A stretch of 64,000 nucleotides of DNA from Oceanipulchritudo coccoides (lineage in GTDB: Bacteria > Verrucomicrobiota > Verrucomicrobiia > Opitutales > Oceanipulchritudinaceae), in assembly GCF_010500615.1 (NCBI RefSeq), contig NZ_JAAGNX010000002.1:734990-798989 (forward strand). The letters are read 5' to 3'. Shown piece by piece: positions 9,243 through 18,894 of this stretch. Position numbers and translations under genes: made by a program. Position 1 is the first letter of the stretch; each line of letters starts with the position of its first letter. The notes beneath the pieces are model-generated. The model did not search any database. It was given only the letters and a program-made list of their open reading frames with translations, and was not told where the DNA came from.

Positions 9243-9721
9243 TGTTGTGGGGATTCCTTGAGAAACTTGATGATGGAAGGGACAGCCTCGGCCAGGTGAT
9301 CCCTTGTTTCAACATACAAATCAAGAGGGCCGCCAAAGGGATCAGGCACCTCCTTTGATCCTGATTCAACCCATTCCCGAAACCGGTAAACAGGGGCCTT
9401 CAGATCCGGATGGTGCAGTCGAATGGCTTCGATATGGCCCGAGGTCATTGTCAGGATAAGATCTGATTCGTCAGCAAGCTGGTCTGAAAGGGGACGACTC
9501 CGGTGTGCGGAAATATCCAGATTGACCGGCTGCAGAGCCTTGCAGGCATTTCTTGATGCTGGATCCCCGGAGAAGGCTGACACCCCAGCCGAATGAACAA
9601 TGATGGAGCGAAGCGGTTCTTCCTCAGCTTTCAAGGCGTGCTTGAGCAGACTGGCCGCCATTGGGCTCCGGCAGACATTGCCGGTACAGACTACGGTAAT
9701 TATTCGAGGATGGCCTTCCAT
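9239..9721 (-). CDS. Low-molecular-weight protein tyrosine phosphatase family
   Basis: The P-loop CTGNVCRSPMA (CX5R) near residues 12-22 and the general-acid loop DPFGGPLDLY near 130 define the LMW-PTP fold; length is 160 residues. The gene order phosphatase, rpiB, glyA recalls ywlE-ywlF-ywlG-glyA of Bacillus. In YwlE, a phosphoarginine phosphatase, the P-loop has Thr where this protein has Val; Ile is usual in tyrosine phosphatases, so a phosphotyrosine substrate is more likely here. That is an inference from one residue. The ATG at 9721 has no clear ribosome binding site. Confidence 0.9.
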   Translation of the reverse strand: MEGHPRIITVVCTGNVCRSPMAASLLKHALKAEEEPLRSIIVHSAGVSAFSGDPASRNACKALQPVNLDISAHRSRPLSDQLADESDLILTMTSGHIEAIRLHHPDLKAPVYRFREWVESGSKEVPDPFGGPLDLYVETRDHLAEAVPSIIKFLKESPQQ

Positions 9722-9779
9722 AACTGCTCAATTGAGATTGAAGGAAGGATGCCTCAGTTGCCTTGTCAAGCGCGCGACT

Positions 9780-10322
9780 TTAAAGGCGGGTGTCGTCGGA
9801 ATAAGGCCGGTCGTCTTCCGAATCCCTCGGAATCGTTTCATCCTCAAATTCATCTCCCGGAAGAGCTTCCATTGAGTCGGAATCCTTGGGGACGGAGGCA
9901 ACCGGATCGCCGACAATCCGGGTGACGCGGATATGGATCGGGTCGACGGTTTCCATGCCAAACTGATCCAGCAAAGTTGCCCGGATCCGTTGCTTGATCA
10001 TTGTCTCGACATCCTTCAACCGGTGATTGGCGCGGAGATGCACAGCCACTTTCACGCCGACATTCCTGCCTTTCATGAAGTGACGGCAGGCCGCTTTGTC
10101 GATTCCCTCAACGCTATTGGCGGCGTTCTGCATGACGCTCCGAAGCGTTTGAGGGGCAATTTCAATCGTGCCTCCCTGGGTCTTGAAGGGAACAATGCCT
10201 TGGTTTGCCCGTCGGTAACTGCGGAAAAGATACAAGGCCACCAATAGAACCACGGCAACCGCCGCGTAGTAGAGGTAGGGAACCCTCAACAGATGTTCAA
10301 GCGATTCAATGGTTGTCTTCAT
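9780..10322 (-). CDS. AmaP-like membrane anchor protein next to Asp23
   Basis: A 180-residue protein with one membrane segment near residues 17-33 (YYAAVAVVLLVALYLF) followed by a basic stop-transfer, a region about 100 residues long with a weak Asp23-like pattern (TIEIAPQTLRSVM, VKVAVHLRANHRLKDVETMI), and an acidic tail. This resembles AmaP, which anchors Asp23 to the membrane in Firmicutes. It lies 35 bases after the Asp23-family gene, which supports that pairing. The function in this lineage is not established, and the assignment rests on layout plus weak similarity. Confidence 0.6.
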   Translation of the reverse strand: MKTTIESLEHLLRVPYLYYAAVAVVLLVALYLFRSYRRANQGIVPFKTQGGTIEIAPQTLRSVMQNAANSVEGIDKAACRHFMKGRNVGVKVAVHLRANHRLKDVETMIKQRIRATLLDQFGMETVDPIHIRVTRIVGDPVASVPKDSDSMEALPGDEFEDETIPRDSEDDRPYSDDTRL

Positions 10323-10357
10323 GGGTAGTCCCTGTCTTCGAGGGGGTTAACTCTGCC

Positions 10358-10789
10358 TTATTCGGTTTCCGTCTCTTCAGGAGAAGCGGCGTCTTCCCGG
10401 CGCACGCCATCCACGATCACATCAACCTTGGAAACATCCTTGTTGGTCATGTTTTCCACTTGGTCGCGAACGGCCTCCTGGACACTTTGGGCCACCTTGG
10501 CCAACTGGACCCCAAAGGTCAGGATCAGCTTTGCCTTGATGTGGTAGGATCCGTCAGCAGCCTCTGAGATCGAGACTGCTGAACTGCTGTCGCGCTTGCC
10601 ACCAAATAGACCTGCGATGTCGTCCTTGATGCCACCACTGGCAAGCCCGACGACACCGGGAACTTCCTTGGCCGCCATGGCGACGATGTTGGCCACAACC
10701 TCGTTGTTGATACTGATGCTCCCGAGACCGGAGTCCTCCTGGAGGGTATCGAAATTTTCACTCTGCTCTTCTTGATGACTTTCTTCCAT
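10358..10789 (-). CDS. Asp23/Gls24 (DUF322)-family protein
   Basis: A 143-residue acidic protein. The central part, GSISINNEVVANIVAMAAKEVPGVVGLASG, is the family hallmark, followed by the beta-rich SYHIKAKLILTFGVQLAKVAQSVQEAVRDQVENM and VDVIVDGV. Asp23 proteins are small, non-enzymatic and often bound at the membrane by AmaP; in Bacillus the homologue YqhY is encoded with accB and accC. The same order is seen here: accC ends 26 bases upstream and an AmaP-like gene follows. The ATG lies in an A/T-rich leader with no Shine-Dalgarno sequence. Confidence 0.88.
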   Translation of the reverse strand: MEESHQEEQSENFDTLQEDSGLGSISINNEVVANIVAMAAKEVPGVVGLASGGIKDDIAGLFGGKRDSSSAVSISEAADGSYHIKAKLILTFGVQLAKVAQSVQEAVRDQVENMTNKDVSKVDVIVDGVRREDAASPEETETE

Positions 10790-10815
10790 GACGTGTATTG
10801 GGTTAAATGGTTATT

Positions 10816-12195
10816 TTAGGGACGGTGCTTCGATTCGAAAAGAGTTTTCGGTGTTCGTTGCATGAATTCCTCGATAAAGCGGGTGGTATAGTTGCCCCGC
10901 ACAAAATCCGGATCATTGATAATGGATTGGGCAAAGCTGATATTTGTAAAGATACCACGAATAAGGTATTCATTCAAGGCCCGGTTCATACGGGAAAGCG
11001 CAAGTTCGCGGTTGCGACCAACAGTAATGACCTTGGCAATCATGCTGTCGTAATATTTTGGAATCGTGTAGCCGCCGTAAATATGGCTGTCCACCCGGAC
11101 ACCGTGCCCGCCCGGCGGGTAGTAAAGACTGATCTCTCCCGGGCTGGGAGCAAAATTCATACTGGGGTTTTCCGCGCAGATCCGGCATTCAATGGCATGG
11201 CCTTTCATCTGGACATCCTTCTGCTCGAGAAGAAGCTTCTCGCCTGAGGCGATCCGGAACTGCTCCTTGATGAGATCGATTCCCGTGACTTCCTCGGTGA
11301 CAGGATGCTCCACCTGGATCCGGGTGTTCATTTCGATGAAATAGAAGTTCCGGTGCTTATCGACGAGGAATTCGATTGTTCCTGCATTCCAATAATTGCA
11401 TGCCTTGGCTGCCTTTATGGCGGCGTCGCCCATTTTCTCCCTTAATTCGGGCGTCATGAACGGGGAGGGGGATTCCTCAATCACCTTCTGGTGGCGTCTC
11501 TGGATGGAACAATCCCGCTCTCCGAGGTGGATGACATTACCGTGCTCGTCGGCCAGGATCTGGAATTCGATATGGCGGGGTTCCTCGATGAATTTCTCGA
11601 TGTAGACCGCTCCATTACCAAAGGCTTTCTCCGCTTCGGAGCTGGCTGCCGTGAACTCCTTCTGGAAGGAAATAGAGTTGTGGGCGAGGCGCATTCCACG
11701 GCCACCGCCTCCAGCAACGGCCTTAATGATGACTGGATAGCCGATTTTCTCGGCAATTTTGAGTCCATCCTCAGGATGTTTAACGACGCCTTCGCTGCCC
11801 GGGACGGTCGGCACTCCAGCCGCGGCTACAGTAGCGCGCGCGGTCGCCTTGTCACCCATTTGGCGGATGTGCTCTGAATTCGGGCCAATAAACTTGATTT
11901 TGCATTCTTCGCATTGTTCCGCGAAGTCCGGATCCTCCGACAAGAAGCCGTATCCCGGATGGATTGCATCCACGTCCGTGATTTCCGCAGCGGCAATAAT
12001 ACGCTCCGCCCGGAGGTAAGAATCACTTCCAGCGGCGGGACCGATACAGATTGCCCCGTCGGCGAGCTGCACATGAAGGGATTGTTCGTCCGCTTCCGAG
12101 TAAACAGCCACAGTTTCAACTCCGAGCTCCTTGCAGGCCCGGATGATGCGCAGGGCTATTTCCCCACGGTTTGCGATGAGGATCTTCTTAAACAT
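10816..12195 (-). CDS. accC: Biotin carboxylase subunit of acetyl-CoA carboxylase
   Basis: Carboxylates the biotin on AccB with ATP and bicarbonate in the first step of fatty acid synthesis. The 459-residue protein has the biotin carboxylase N-domain ([22 protein letters not shown]), the ATP-grasp glycine loop [11 protein letters not shown] near residue 163, and the catalytic [18 protein letters not shown] segment near 288-305. Length is normal. It follows accB after 25 bases and precedes the Asp23 gene by 26, in one probable operon. The carboxyltransferase genes accA and accD are not in the window. Confidence 0.97.
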   Translation of the reverse strand: MFKKILIANRGEIALRIIRACKELGVETVAVYSEADEQSLHVQLADGAICIGPAAGSDSYLRAERIIAAAEITDVDAIHPGYGFLSEDPDFAEQCEECKIKFIGPNSEHIRQMGDKATARATVAAAGVPTVPGSEGVVKHPEDGLKIAEKIGYPVIIKAVAGGGGRGMRLAHNSISFQKEFTAASSEAEKAFGNGAVYIEKFIEEPRHIEFQILADEHGNVIHLGERDCSIQRRHQKVIEESPSPFMTPELREKMGDAAIKAAKACNYWNAGTIEFLVDKHRNFYFIEMNTRIQVEHPVTEEVTGIDLIKEQFRIASGEKLLLEQKDVQMKGHAIECRICAENPSMNFAPSPGEISLYYPPGGHGVRVDSHIYGGYTIPKYYDSMIAKVITVGRNRELALSRMNRALNEYLIRGIFTNISFAQSIINDPDFVRGNYTTRFIEEFMQRTPKTLFESKHRP

Positions 12196-12220
12196 TTTAT
12201 TGGATTGTTTGCCGATCGCG

Positions 12221-12697
12221 TTATTTCAGCCTGAACAAGGCCTGCCCGTATTCGATGTTGTCCCCGTTTTCAACCAGGATTTCGGCGATGCTGCCTTTTG
12301 CTTCGGCCTTGATCTCGTTCATGACCTTCATTGCCTCGACAATGCAGACCACGGTGTCATCGGAGACGCTATCACCAACGGCTACGAACGGCGGGCTTTC
12401 CGGTGAGGGGGAACTGTAGAAGGTGCCGACCATGGGAGATTTGATCAATTTGCTTTCATCGACTTCCTTGGCTGCCTCCGGCGCCGCACTGGCTTGTTCA
12501 GCCCCACCGGCAGGCGTTGCGGGAAACGGCATTGCCGTCGAATTGAAGGGGACTGGCGTTCCTCCCTGAAAGATTGCCTGGACTTCATCGCTCTTGCGGC
12601 AGAGACGCAATTTGAAGTCCTTCTCCTCAAGCTCAAATTCGGTGAGCCCGCTGCGTTTCACTAAGTCGACTATCTGTTTTATATGTTTGAATTCCAA
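12221..12697 (-). CDS. accB: Biotin carboxyl carrier protein of acetyl-CoA carboxylase
   Basis: The C-terminal biotinyl domain has the biotin lysine in [10 protein letters not shown] and ends [10 protein letters not shown]. The N-terminal part ([25 protein letters not shown]) is the standard AccB start, with an Ala/Pro-rich linker between. The start is a TTG at 12697: an AGGAGGA sits 7 bases upstream and homology begins right there. A longer frame open to 12766 is not supported. It leads the accB-accC-asp23-amaP run and lies 88 bases downstream of the AsmA-like gene. Confidence 0.95.
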   Translation of the reverse strand: MEFKHIKQIVDLVKRSGLTEFELEEKDFKLRLCRKSDEVQAIFQGGTPVPFNSTAMPFPATPAGGAEQASAAPEAAKEVDESKLIKSPMVGTFYSSPSPESPPFVAVGDSVSDDTVVCIVEAMKVMNEIKAEAKGSIAEILVENGDNIEYGQALFRLK

Positions 12698-12704
12698 GGT
12701 TGGT

Positions 12705-12711
12705 TCCTCCT
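12705..12711 (-). promoter_or_regulatory. Strong ribosome binding site of accB
   Basis: AGGAGGA on the minus strand, 7 bases before the TTG start of accB. It is the only full-length Shine-Dalgarno sequence I noticed at a gene start in the window, and it decides the start choice. Confidence 0.85.
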
Positions 12712-12785
12712 GTGAATAGTTTCTGTATTCTGGCGAAGTTTGAAAAGGTTTCGCGCCCGAGGGCAATGGAAATCGACTCGGGACC

Positions 12786-15536
12786 CTATGGGCCTGCGGA
12801 AGTGCCCTGCTGTCCGGGAAGGCGTTTTTGGAACCATCGGAGCGGGTTCAGGCGAAGCTTCCAGATGGGGTTTTCCAGGGGGCCAGTGATATCAAACTGG
12901 AAATTATCACTCACCGGAGTCAGCATTTTGCTCACAAACCCGCTAAAGAACTGGGCGTCCGCCTGCAGTTTCAGCTGCTTGTCAATCACGTCAACATCAC
13001 CGGTTAAGCTCAATTTCAATACCGGCCCGGTAAGGAAACAGCGGGGAATACTCAGGACACCGTCGCTCAACCGCCACTCAATACTGCCTGATTTCAAGTC
13101 AAGGGTGCTGAATCCGAGACCGATGCCTGAGAAAAAGCGCGAAAGGCCACCGAACAGATGGATTTGCCCGATATCTGCCCCACTCAACGTGATTTGTCCT
13201 GAACCCCGGTTGGTCAATGGATTGGGACCCATCGACAAGTCCATGCTGGTATCGATCTTGCCTCCGCCTGTTTCCGAGGCCAGTGCCATCCGATATATGC
13301 TGGAACTTTCATCGGGAACAGCCTGCGCCAATACCGCCCCGTAATCCGCGTCGATCAACTCAAAATCTATATGGGTCTCCCTGATGGCGGGTTCCTGCCA
13401 GTGGCGAATATCCAGGGTTCCTGTAAAAATCCCATCGGCAAGCGTTCCTGACATCCGTTCAAGGATAATTGCCTCCCCCGTAACCCGCCCGGCAATGGCT
13501 AATCCGCTCAGGCTCCACCCGGCAATCTCGCTCATCGCATTGCGGTGGCTCAATTCTATCCGCAGATCGGGAATCATCTCTTCCAAATTATTTCCGTCTT
13601 CTCCTTTTTCCCTCCAGATAGTACCGGCCACATGAATTTCGGGATTCCCTTCCAGTTTCATTTCCTTGAGGGCTGGAACTCCACTTGCCACCTGCACGAT
13701 CGGCCATGGAGCGTCACTCTTCAGGTCCATGAGCATGGGAATTCTCCCTTCCTTTTGGGCAAGCCGGGTTGGCCATGCCAGTGAGCCCCGGATGAAGGTT
13801 TCCCCAATGCGCCCCTTCAAGTGCTCCAGATACGCCCAGTCCGCATTGCTCCTGACCCGCACTTCCATTTCTTCCACGGGAACTCCCCGATAGCTCACAT
13901 TGTGCCCCAGAACACTCGTCATGCTGTTCACGGAGCCCCGCTCACGCCATCGACCCCACACTGTGACATCCGCCTTGGGTGGCTTATCAAGCTCAATATG
14001 GGTGAAGATTGGTGACCACCAGTCCCCAAGGATGGAATCCAGGGCTTTGGGAAAGCTGGAGCCGTAGGCGTTGAGTGAAAAGCGCGAGGAAGGAAAATCC
14101 TGGAAATAGGCGCCCTGGGCATACTCGTTGGCTGATCGCTGGACATGGATCCGGGTCAAATCCAGTTTCTCACGGGAGAGGAAGAAGTTGCTCTTAAGGT
14201 GTGAGAAGTCTGTTTGCCCAATATAAAGGTTATCTGACAGGAGGATCCCCGAAGCGCTTTTGTCATTGGGGGAGAGGGTAGCGTGCAGATTTAGGCGACC
14301 CGCTTTGGTATCCTTCAAGAGCCGGTGATACGGAAGGTCCGGGAAAAAGGCATGCAGGACTGGATTGGCAAGGTCTGCGCGAAGGTCAATTATCCAAGGC
14401 TTCGAACTATCCGGTGTATCCGGATTGACTGGTTCAACCTGCCTTGCTGATCCAGCTGCGAAGAGGTTTTTGCCGCTGAGGGACCAACGAAGGGCCGGGG
14501 AGGCCAGGCCAAGGGAGGTTTCGGCAATCATGACATCGACAGGGAAATTTTCACTGAACGGGTCCGTAAAGTTAATCCGGATATTCTCTGGTGCGAGCAG
14601 TGGGCCGGCTTGGATGGGATTCCCGGTGGCGCTGAAGGAGATGGGGACGGGCGGTTCCAAGGGCCAGGGAACAAGAGCTCGGGGAATGGTTTTCGGGTTT
14701 AAAAAAGTCAGGATGCTTTGTCCGCTCAAGCTGGTCAGGGTGATCCTTTCTGAATTGATCTGCAGACCTGCGCGGAGGCTCACTTCTTCAATCTCTGCCA
14801 TCGGCAAAACCAGGGATTGTGAGAGAAGGAACAAATCGAGTCGGTGATTGAGGGCGTCTTCTCCGGACCATTTGACAAAGCAATCGAGGTCGAGGTTGGT
14901 TGGGAAGCGTTGTATTCTCACCAGCAGGTTCCTGAAAAAATCCTTGGACTGGCCGGGTTGTTCCGTGTCCCTGCTTCCCAGTAGTGGTTCGATCGGGCAC
15001 GACCCGGTGAGATAAAAACGCATGCCACGAGTGCTGAGATTCAGGTGATCAACAACCAGTTGGTTTTGCTTTTTCAGAAGATGTGCATGGGAGATCCGCA
15101 TGACGGACTCGTTCAAGCCGGAAGGGGAATCACTTGCTGAAATGAACAGATTGACCCCGGTTGAATTGATCTCGTCGATGGGCAAGGGCTGGTTGAAAAG
15201 AAGATCAAAAAAGGATACATCGATCCGAATCATATCTGCGGTCAGAATGGATTCAGTATTGCGTGCCCGCATCAGCCTGAAGTCCTCTAAGTGGAGTCCA
15301 CCCCGGAGGTCAAAAACCGCTGCTGACCAAGCGGTATTCAATTCATTCCCGAGGACTTTCCCCATTGTCCATTGGGCCAGGTTGTCGGGGAGCGGGACTT
15401 CCTTATGGAGACTGTTGAGCGTCACCAAGCCGGTCAGCATGACCGCGATAAAAGCCAACAGGATGTTCAGGCAGTGAAGAAAGCCGCAACCGGCTTTCCA
15501 GCAACACCAACGAAAGATGCGTATTCCTTGACCCAT
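12786..15536 (-). CDS. Large AsmA-like envelope protein
   Basis: A 916-residue protein with one N-terminal membrane segment (about residues 23-42, ILLAFIAVMLTGLVTL) and then almost entirely alternating beta-strand-like sequence. The C-terminal part (LTNRGSGQITLSGADIGQIHL, GLGFSTLDLKSGSIEW, LTGDVDVIDKQLKLQADAQ) is typical of AsmA/TamB-like bridge proteins with an AsmA C-terminal domain, which span the periplasm and are linked to lipid transport and outer-membrane homeostasis. I infer a similar place and type of function. The gene starts 4 bases after the DUF4340 stop, so it is probably the last gene of that transport block. No close named homologue recognised. Confidence 0.7.
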   Translation of the reverse strand: MGQGIRIFRWCCWKAGCGFLHCLNILLAFIAVMLTGLVTLNSLHKEVPLPDNLAQWTMGKVLGNELNTAWSAAVFDLRGGLHLEDFRLMRARNTESILTADMIRIDVSFFDLLFNQPLPIDEINSTGVNLFISASDSPSGLNESVMRISHAHLLKKQNQLVVDHLNLSTRGMRFYLTGSCPIEPLLGSRDTEQPGQSKDFFRNLLVRIQRFPTNLDLDCFVKWSGEDALNHRLDLFLLSQSLVLPMAEIEEVSLRAGLQINSERITLTSLSGQSILTFLNPKTIPRALVPWPLEPPVPISFSATGNPIQAGPLLAPENIRINFTDPFSENFPVDVMIAETSLGLASPALRWSLSGKNLFAAGSARQVEPVNPDTPDSSKPWIIDLRADLANPVLHAFFPDLPYHRLLKDTKAGRLNLHATLSPNDKSASGILLSDNLYIGQTDFSHLKSNFFLSREKLDLTRIHVQRSANEYAQGAYFQDFPSSRFSLNAYGSSFPKALDSILGDWWSPIFTHIELDKPPKADVTVWGRWRERGSVNSMTSVLGHNVSYRGVPVEEMEVRVRSNADWAYLEHLKGRIGETFIRGSLAWPTRLAQKEGRIPMLMDLKSDAPWPIVQVASGVPALKEMKLEGNPEIHVAGTIWREKGEDGNNLEEMIPDLRIELSHRNAMSEIAGWSLSGLAIAGRVTGEAIILERMSGTLADGIFTGTLDIRHWQEPAIRETHIDFELIDADYGAVLAQAVPDESSSIYRMALASETGGGKIDTSMDLSMGPNPLTNRGSGQITLSGADIGQIHLFGGLSRFFSGIGLGFSTLDLKSGSIEWRLSDGVLSIPRCFLTGPVLKLSLTGDVDVIDKQLKLQADAQFFSGFVSKMLTPVSDNFQFDITGPLENPIWKLRLNPLRWFQKRLPGQQGTSAGP

Positions 15537-15540
15537 GGGA

Positions 15541-17403
15541 TCAGGGGACCGGTTCCATTACTTCGACTGCGGGTTGCTCTTCGAGTGGCTCCGGGGTGTC
15601 CGGATATTCAGCAAGAAAACTGTCGAGGATCTCAATCATCCTAATTGGGAGGAAGCCTACCAAGCCACTTTCCGGATCGCCGATGTATTGGCTTGTGCCG
15701 CCAAGCCGTTCTGAGAGGTAGAGCCGAATGGTTTCAGCATCTTCAGGATTGGAAGGGTACTGGACAGATGCCTCGACGATATATTTCCATTCGAGCTCCC
15801 TGTCGTCGGCCAGTACCAGCGGGTCGCTGAAGGGCCGGTTTGTGAACCGATCAACGCGTACGGTGCCCACAAAATCCCGTAAAGCTGCCTGCACAGCGCG
15901 GGCGATATCCGAGCTTTCCGGGTCCATTGGCACTGCCAATCCGGAGGGTCGGTGAATGAGCGATAAGCCTGAAATCCTGGCTGTTCCGGGCAGTTTGCGG
16001 ATGATGCGCTCCCGGTAATTAAAGGGATCAAGGGAAAGAGAAGAGAGCACATACGGGCGAACCAGGAATACAGAATCTGATTGGTCCGTGGAGGCATAAA
16101 AGAGTGTTTGCCCCTCGTCCGAATAAAGCCCTCCAATCTTGAGTTCGACGGATTCCTGACTGCCTTTGCGGACTTGAAGCCGGCGCTGAGGTTCATTCAA
16201 TCCGAAGCGAACGAGGTCTGCTTCTGAAGGAGCATCCGTGACAAATCGTTCTGCCTCCATTGTGTTCAAAAGCTCCTTCATTGCGTTCACCGCTTCCGCT
16301 GCCGCCGGCATGGATCGAAGCTGTTTTTCCTTATCTGTGTAGAGGACTTGCCAGGAATCATTCTCCAAACGCTGCAAGGTCACTCCAAGCTCCCCGAAAT
16401 TGATGGCCAGACTGCTCCAGTCTTCGCTGTAACGTTTCAAAACGCGCTTCTCCCGCAGGTCCTCCTGAACCGATCGCAGTCGCTCCACCTTGCCCGCTTG
16501 AACCCGGAAAACTGTCGGAAAGCCCTCCAGCCTTGCCAAATAAGTCATCCCTGCTTCTTCACCCTCAGTCACTGGTGTGAGGATGATTGACTGCCTTTCA
16601 CTCGACCCTTCCAGACTCAGGCGGATGGCATTGCCGTTCAACGTGATTTCACCCTCTTGAGTATTCTCAAAGCCTTCCACTTCGAGCCCTTGCCATTCGG
16701 TCAGCAGGGTCTTGACGCGATCGGCGTCTGCAGCGGTTTCTATTGGGGAAACAAAGGCCCATTTGTCTTCATTCCTTTCAAGACGTACCCGGATGTTGCT
16801 CGCTGAACGGTCTTGGATTTGCATGGCCCGGGTTTCTTCCACCGAAATCGAGAAAATCCGCCTGTCGAGAAACGCTTCCAAGTCACGCTGGAGCGAATCC
16901 AGTAGTCCCCGAGCAACTACATAAATATATTCACCATCTGGTGATAACAAGTAGAGGCGATTTCCAATTTCCGTAGGAGCGCCAAGGGAGAGGTCCAATG
17001 ATGATTCGCCCCCTTCAAGGGTGAGGGTGATCGTGGGATTGGCGAGATCGTAGGACTCGAGGGATTGCCCGGAGGACTCCAGCCCGGAAACCGGAAAGCG
17101 TGATTCCCATGCCAGACGTCGGAGTTGGAAGATGAGCTGCTCGACAGCAAACGGGTTTGCTTTCCACTCAAAGGGTGAGGAGACAAGCCACTGATCTTTT
17201 TCACGCTCAAGAATCCACTCCTGATCGGTTTGGAGGCCCTTGATCTCAATCCTTTCAAGATCCTGGACAAAATCAGGATTGATGATCAGCCGGGAGGATT
17301 CATCGAGAAGGTTTTGCGTACTCTGGACCTTGTCAAAATAGAAGATGATGCAGGCCAGGGCGGCATTCAGGGCAAGAAGCAGGATGGTCAGTTTAAAGCG
17401 CAT
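15541..17403 (-). CDS. DUF4340-domain protein
   Basis: A 620-residue protein with a short hydrophobic N-terminus (LTILLLALNAALACIIFYF, about residues 4-22) and repeated beta-rich units typical of DUF4340, for example LERIEIKGLQTDQEWILERE, FAVEQLIFQLRRLAWESRF and LDLSLGAPTEIGNRLYLLS. DUF4340 proteins are commonly encoded directly beside GldG-like ABC components and are thought to work with them at the membrane; the substrate is unknown. Here the gene starts 9 bases after the GldG-like stop. A proline/glutamate-rich tail (PDTPEPLEEQPAVEV) ends the protein. Confidence 0.82.
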   Translation of the reverse strand: MRFKLTILLLALNAALACIIFYFDKVQSTQNLLDESSRLIINPDFVQDLERIEIKGLQTDQEWILEREKDQWLVSSPFEWKANPFAVEQLIFQLRRLAWESRFPVSGLESSGQSLESYDLANPTITLTLEGGESSLDLSLGAPTEIGNRLYLLSPDGEYIYVVARGLLDSLQRDLEAFLDRRIFSISVEETRAMQIQDRSASNIRVRLERNEDKWAFVSPIETAADADRVKTLLTEWQGLEVEGFENTQEGEITLNGNAIRLSLEGSSERQSIILTPVTEGEEAGMTYLARLEGFPTVFRVQAGKVERLRSVQEDLREKRVLKRYSEDWSSLAINFGELGVTLQRLENDSWQVLYTDKEKQLRSMPAAAEAVNAMKELLNTMEAERFVTDAPSEADLVRFGLNEPQRRLQVRKGSQESVELKIGGLYSDEGQTLFYASTDQSDSVFLVRPYVLSSLSLDPFNYRERIIRKLPGTARISGLSLIHRPSGLAVPMDPESSDIARAVQAALRDFVGTVRVDRFTNRPFSDPLVLADDRELEWKYIVEASVQYPSNPEDAETIRLYLSERLGGTSQYIGDPESGLVGFLPIRMIEILDSFLAEYPDTPEPLEEQPAVEVMEPVP

Positions 17404-17412
17404 GGAATTAAA

Positions 17413-18888
17413 TCAGGATTTGCGTACCCAGTAGATGAGAAGCCCACAAAGGGCCAGAGCTCCGGGAACAATCAGGTACATAAGGCCAATTTTTTTGAGA
17501 TCGTTCTGACTGAGGGAAAGCTGATAGGTGGCGACCGGGCGTGGAGGGATCACCAGCATTTTGTCCCGGTCGAGCATCCAGTTGATCGTATTGAACAAGA
17601 CAGAGACATTTCCAAGTGAGGAGATGCGCTGGTTGGAAAATATGTCCGGGGAACCGAAGACAACCAGGCGTCCGCCTTGAACCTTGATGCCCAGTTGACT
17701 TGAGGCCCGTCTTTCGGTTGCGACGGCGACCGGTACAGGACCTGAAAAGTCCGGTCCGGGATTGAAGGTTGGGGCCTCTTCCTGCTGGTAGGAGGATTCA
17801 CTCCACGATGTATTCGAGGTGGCAAACAAGGGGATAAAATGGAGCCGTTCATCGGCTGGTTGCGGGTTGCCGGGAATGACCGGGCGATTGAGACCGGTAA
17901 TGACGTAAGTCTGGTTCTGGATAAGGGAGCTGGTGATGGGATGTTCCCCAAAATTCCGGATAAGGATGCTTTGGGTCGATTCCCGGTAGGCGGGATCAGG
18001 CTCAATAACCAGTTGGTCTGGAAGGAGGAGGCCCCATTCCCGGAGCAAGGATTTCATGCCTGTATCGACACCGGGCCGCGTCCACAGAATTACCCGTCCA
18101 GCCTTGTCGAACAGGTAGGTCCGGATCTTATCCACCTCAGATGGCAGGAGTGGGCCCTTGGGATCCGGGATCAGCAGGATGGCGGTATCCTCGGGGACGC
18201 CACTCACGGCCGTCAGGTCCAGCTGTTCGAGGGTGAAGTTGCGCAACTGCAGTTCACGGGCAATCTGGGAAAGGCCACCCCTTGGTGAGGTGTCGTCGGG
18301 CGCTACTTCCCGGTGTCCCGTAAGGAAATAAAGTTTAGGGGATTTTTCCTGGGAAACCTCCATGATGGCAGCGGTGAGGGCAGATTCTCCCTTGAATGCC
18401 ACGGCTTTTCGATCAACGAAGGAGACCATCTCATCCGCCCGGACGAGGCGTTTCCGGTTTTCGGAGTAGATAAGGATGGCGTTGACCTGATCGAGACCAA
18501 ACTCTCTCGCCAAGGCATCCGCCTCGGCCAAATCCTTGTATATATCAACAAACCTGACAGAGATGAGAAATTCCCCATTGCGGCGGCTTTGATAAGCATA
18601 TTCCGCGAGGAGTTGTTCCACGTAACGGTAAAGAACTTGCTCCTCCTGACGGGGAGAGTCGGCAGGAATCGTGACAACAATTTCCACCGGTTCCCGCAGT
18701 TCCGAAAGATAGGCCTTTGACTCGGGGGACAAGGCGTATCGGTGGTTTTGTGTCAGATCGTACCGGACAAAATGCTTCAAGGCAAAGTGGTTCATCCCGA
18801 GGATCAGGGAGAAAATCAGGAGGATCTGAAGCCAGTGGTTACCCTGCTTCAGACGGTTGGCAAATTGGTATAATTCCCAGCGGCGCAT
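17413..18888 (-). CDS. GldG-like auxiliary component of an ABC transporter
   Basis: A 491-residue protein of the GldG/ABC_transp_aux family. A membrane segment near residues 21-36 (LQILLIFSLILGMNHF) is followed by the family motif RYDLTQNHRYALSPESKAYL. A large extracytoplasmic domain with LYFLTGHREVAPDD and ILLIPDPKGPLLPSEV follows, and a second membrane segment lies at the C-terminus (IGLMYLIVPGALALCGLLIYW). In Bacteroidetes, GldG with GldA and GldF forms an ABC complex needed for gliding, but most homologues occur in non-gliding bacteria and the cargo is unknown. It lies 6 bases after the permease gene. Confidence 0.85.
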   Translation of the reverse strand: MRRWELYQFANRLKQGNHWLQILLIFSLILGMNHFALKHFVRYDLTQNHRYALSPESKAYLSELREPVEIVVTIPADSPRQEEQVLYRYVEQLLAEYAYQSRRNGEFLISVRFVDIYKDLAEADALAREFGLDQVNAILIYSENRKRLVRADEMVSFVDRKAVAFKGESALTAAIMEVSQEKSPKLYFLTGHREVAPDDTSPRGGLSQIARELQLRNFTLEQLDLTAVSGVPEDTAILLIPDPKGPLLPSEVDKIRTYLFDKAGRVILWTRPGVDTGMKSLLREWGLLLPDQLVIEPDPAYRESTQSILIRNFGEHPITSSLIQNQTYVITGLNRPVIPGNPQPADERLHFIPLFATSNTSWSESSYQQEEAPTFNPGPDFSGPVPVAVATERRASSQLGIKVQGGRLVVFGSPDIFSNQRISSLGNVSVLFNTINWMLDRDKMLVIPPRPVATYQLSLSQNDLKKIGLMYLIVPGALALCGLLIYWVRKS

Positions 18889-18894
18889 GATGGA

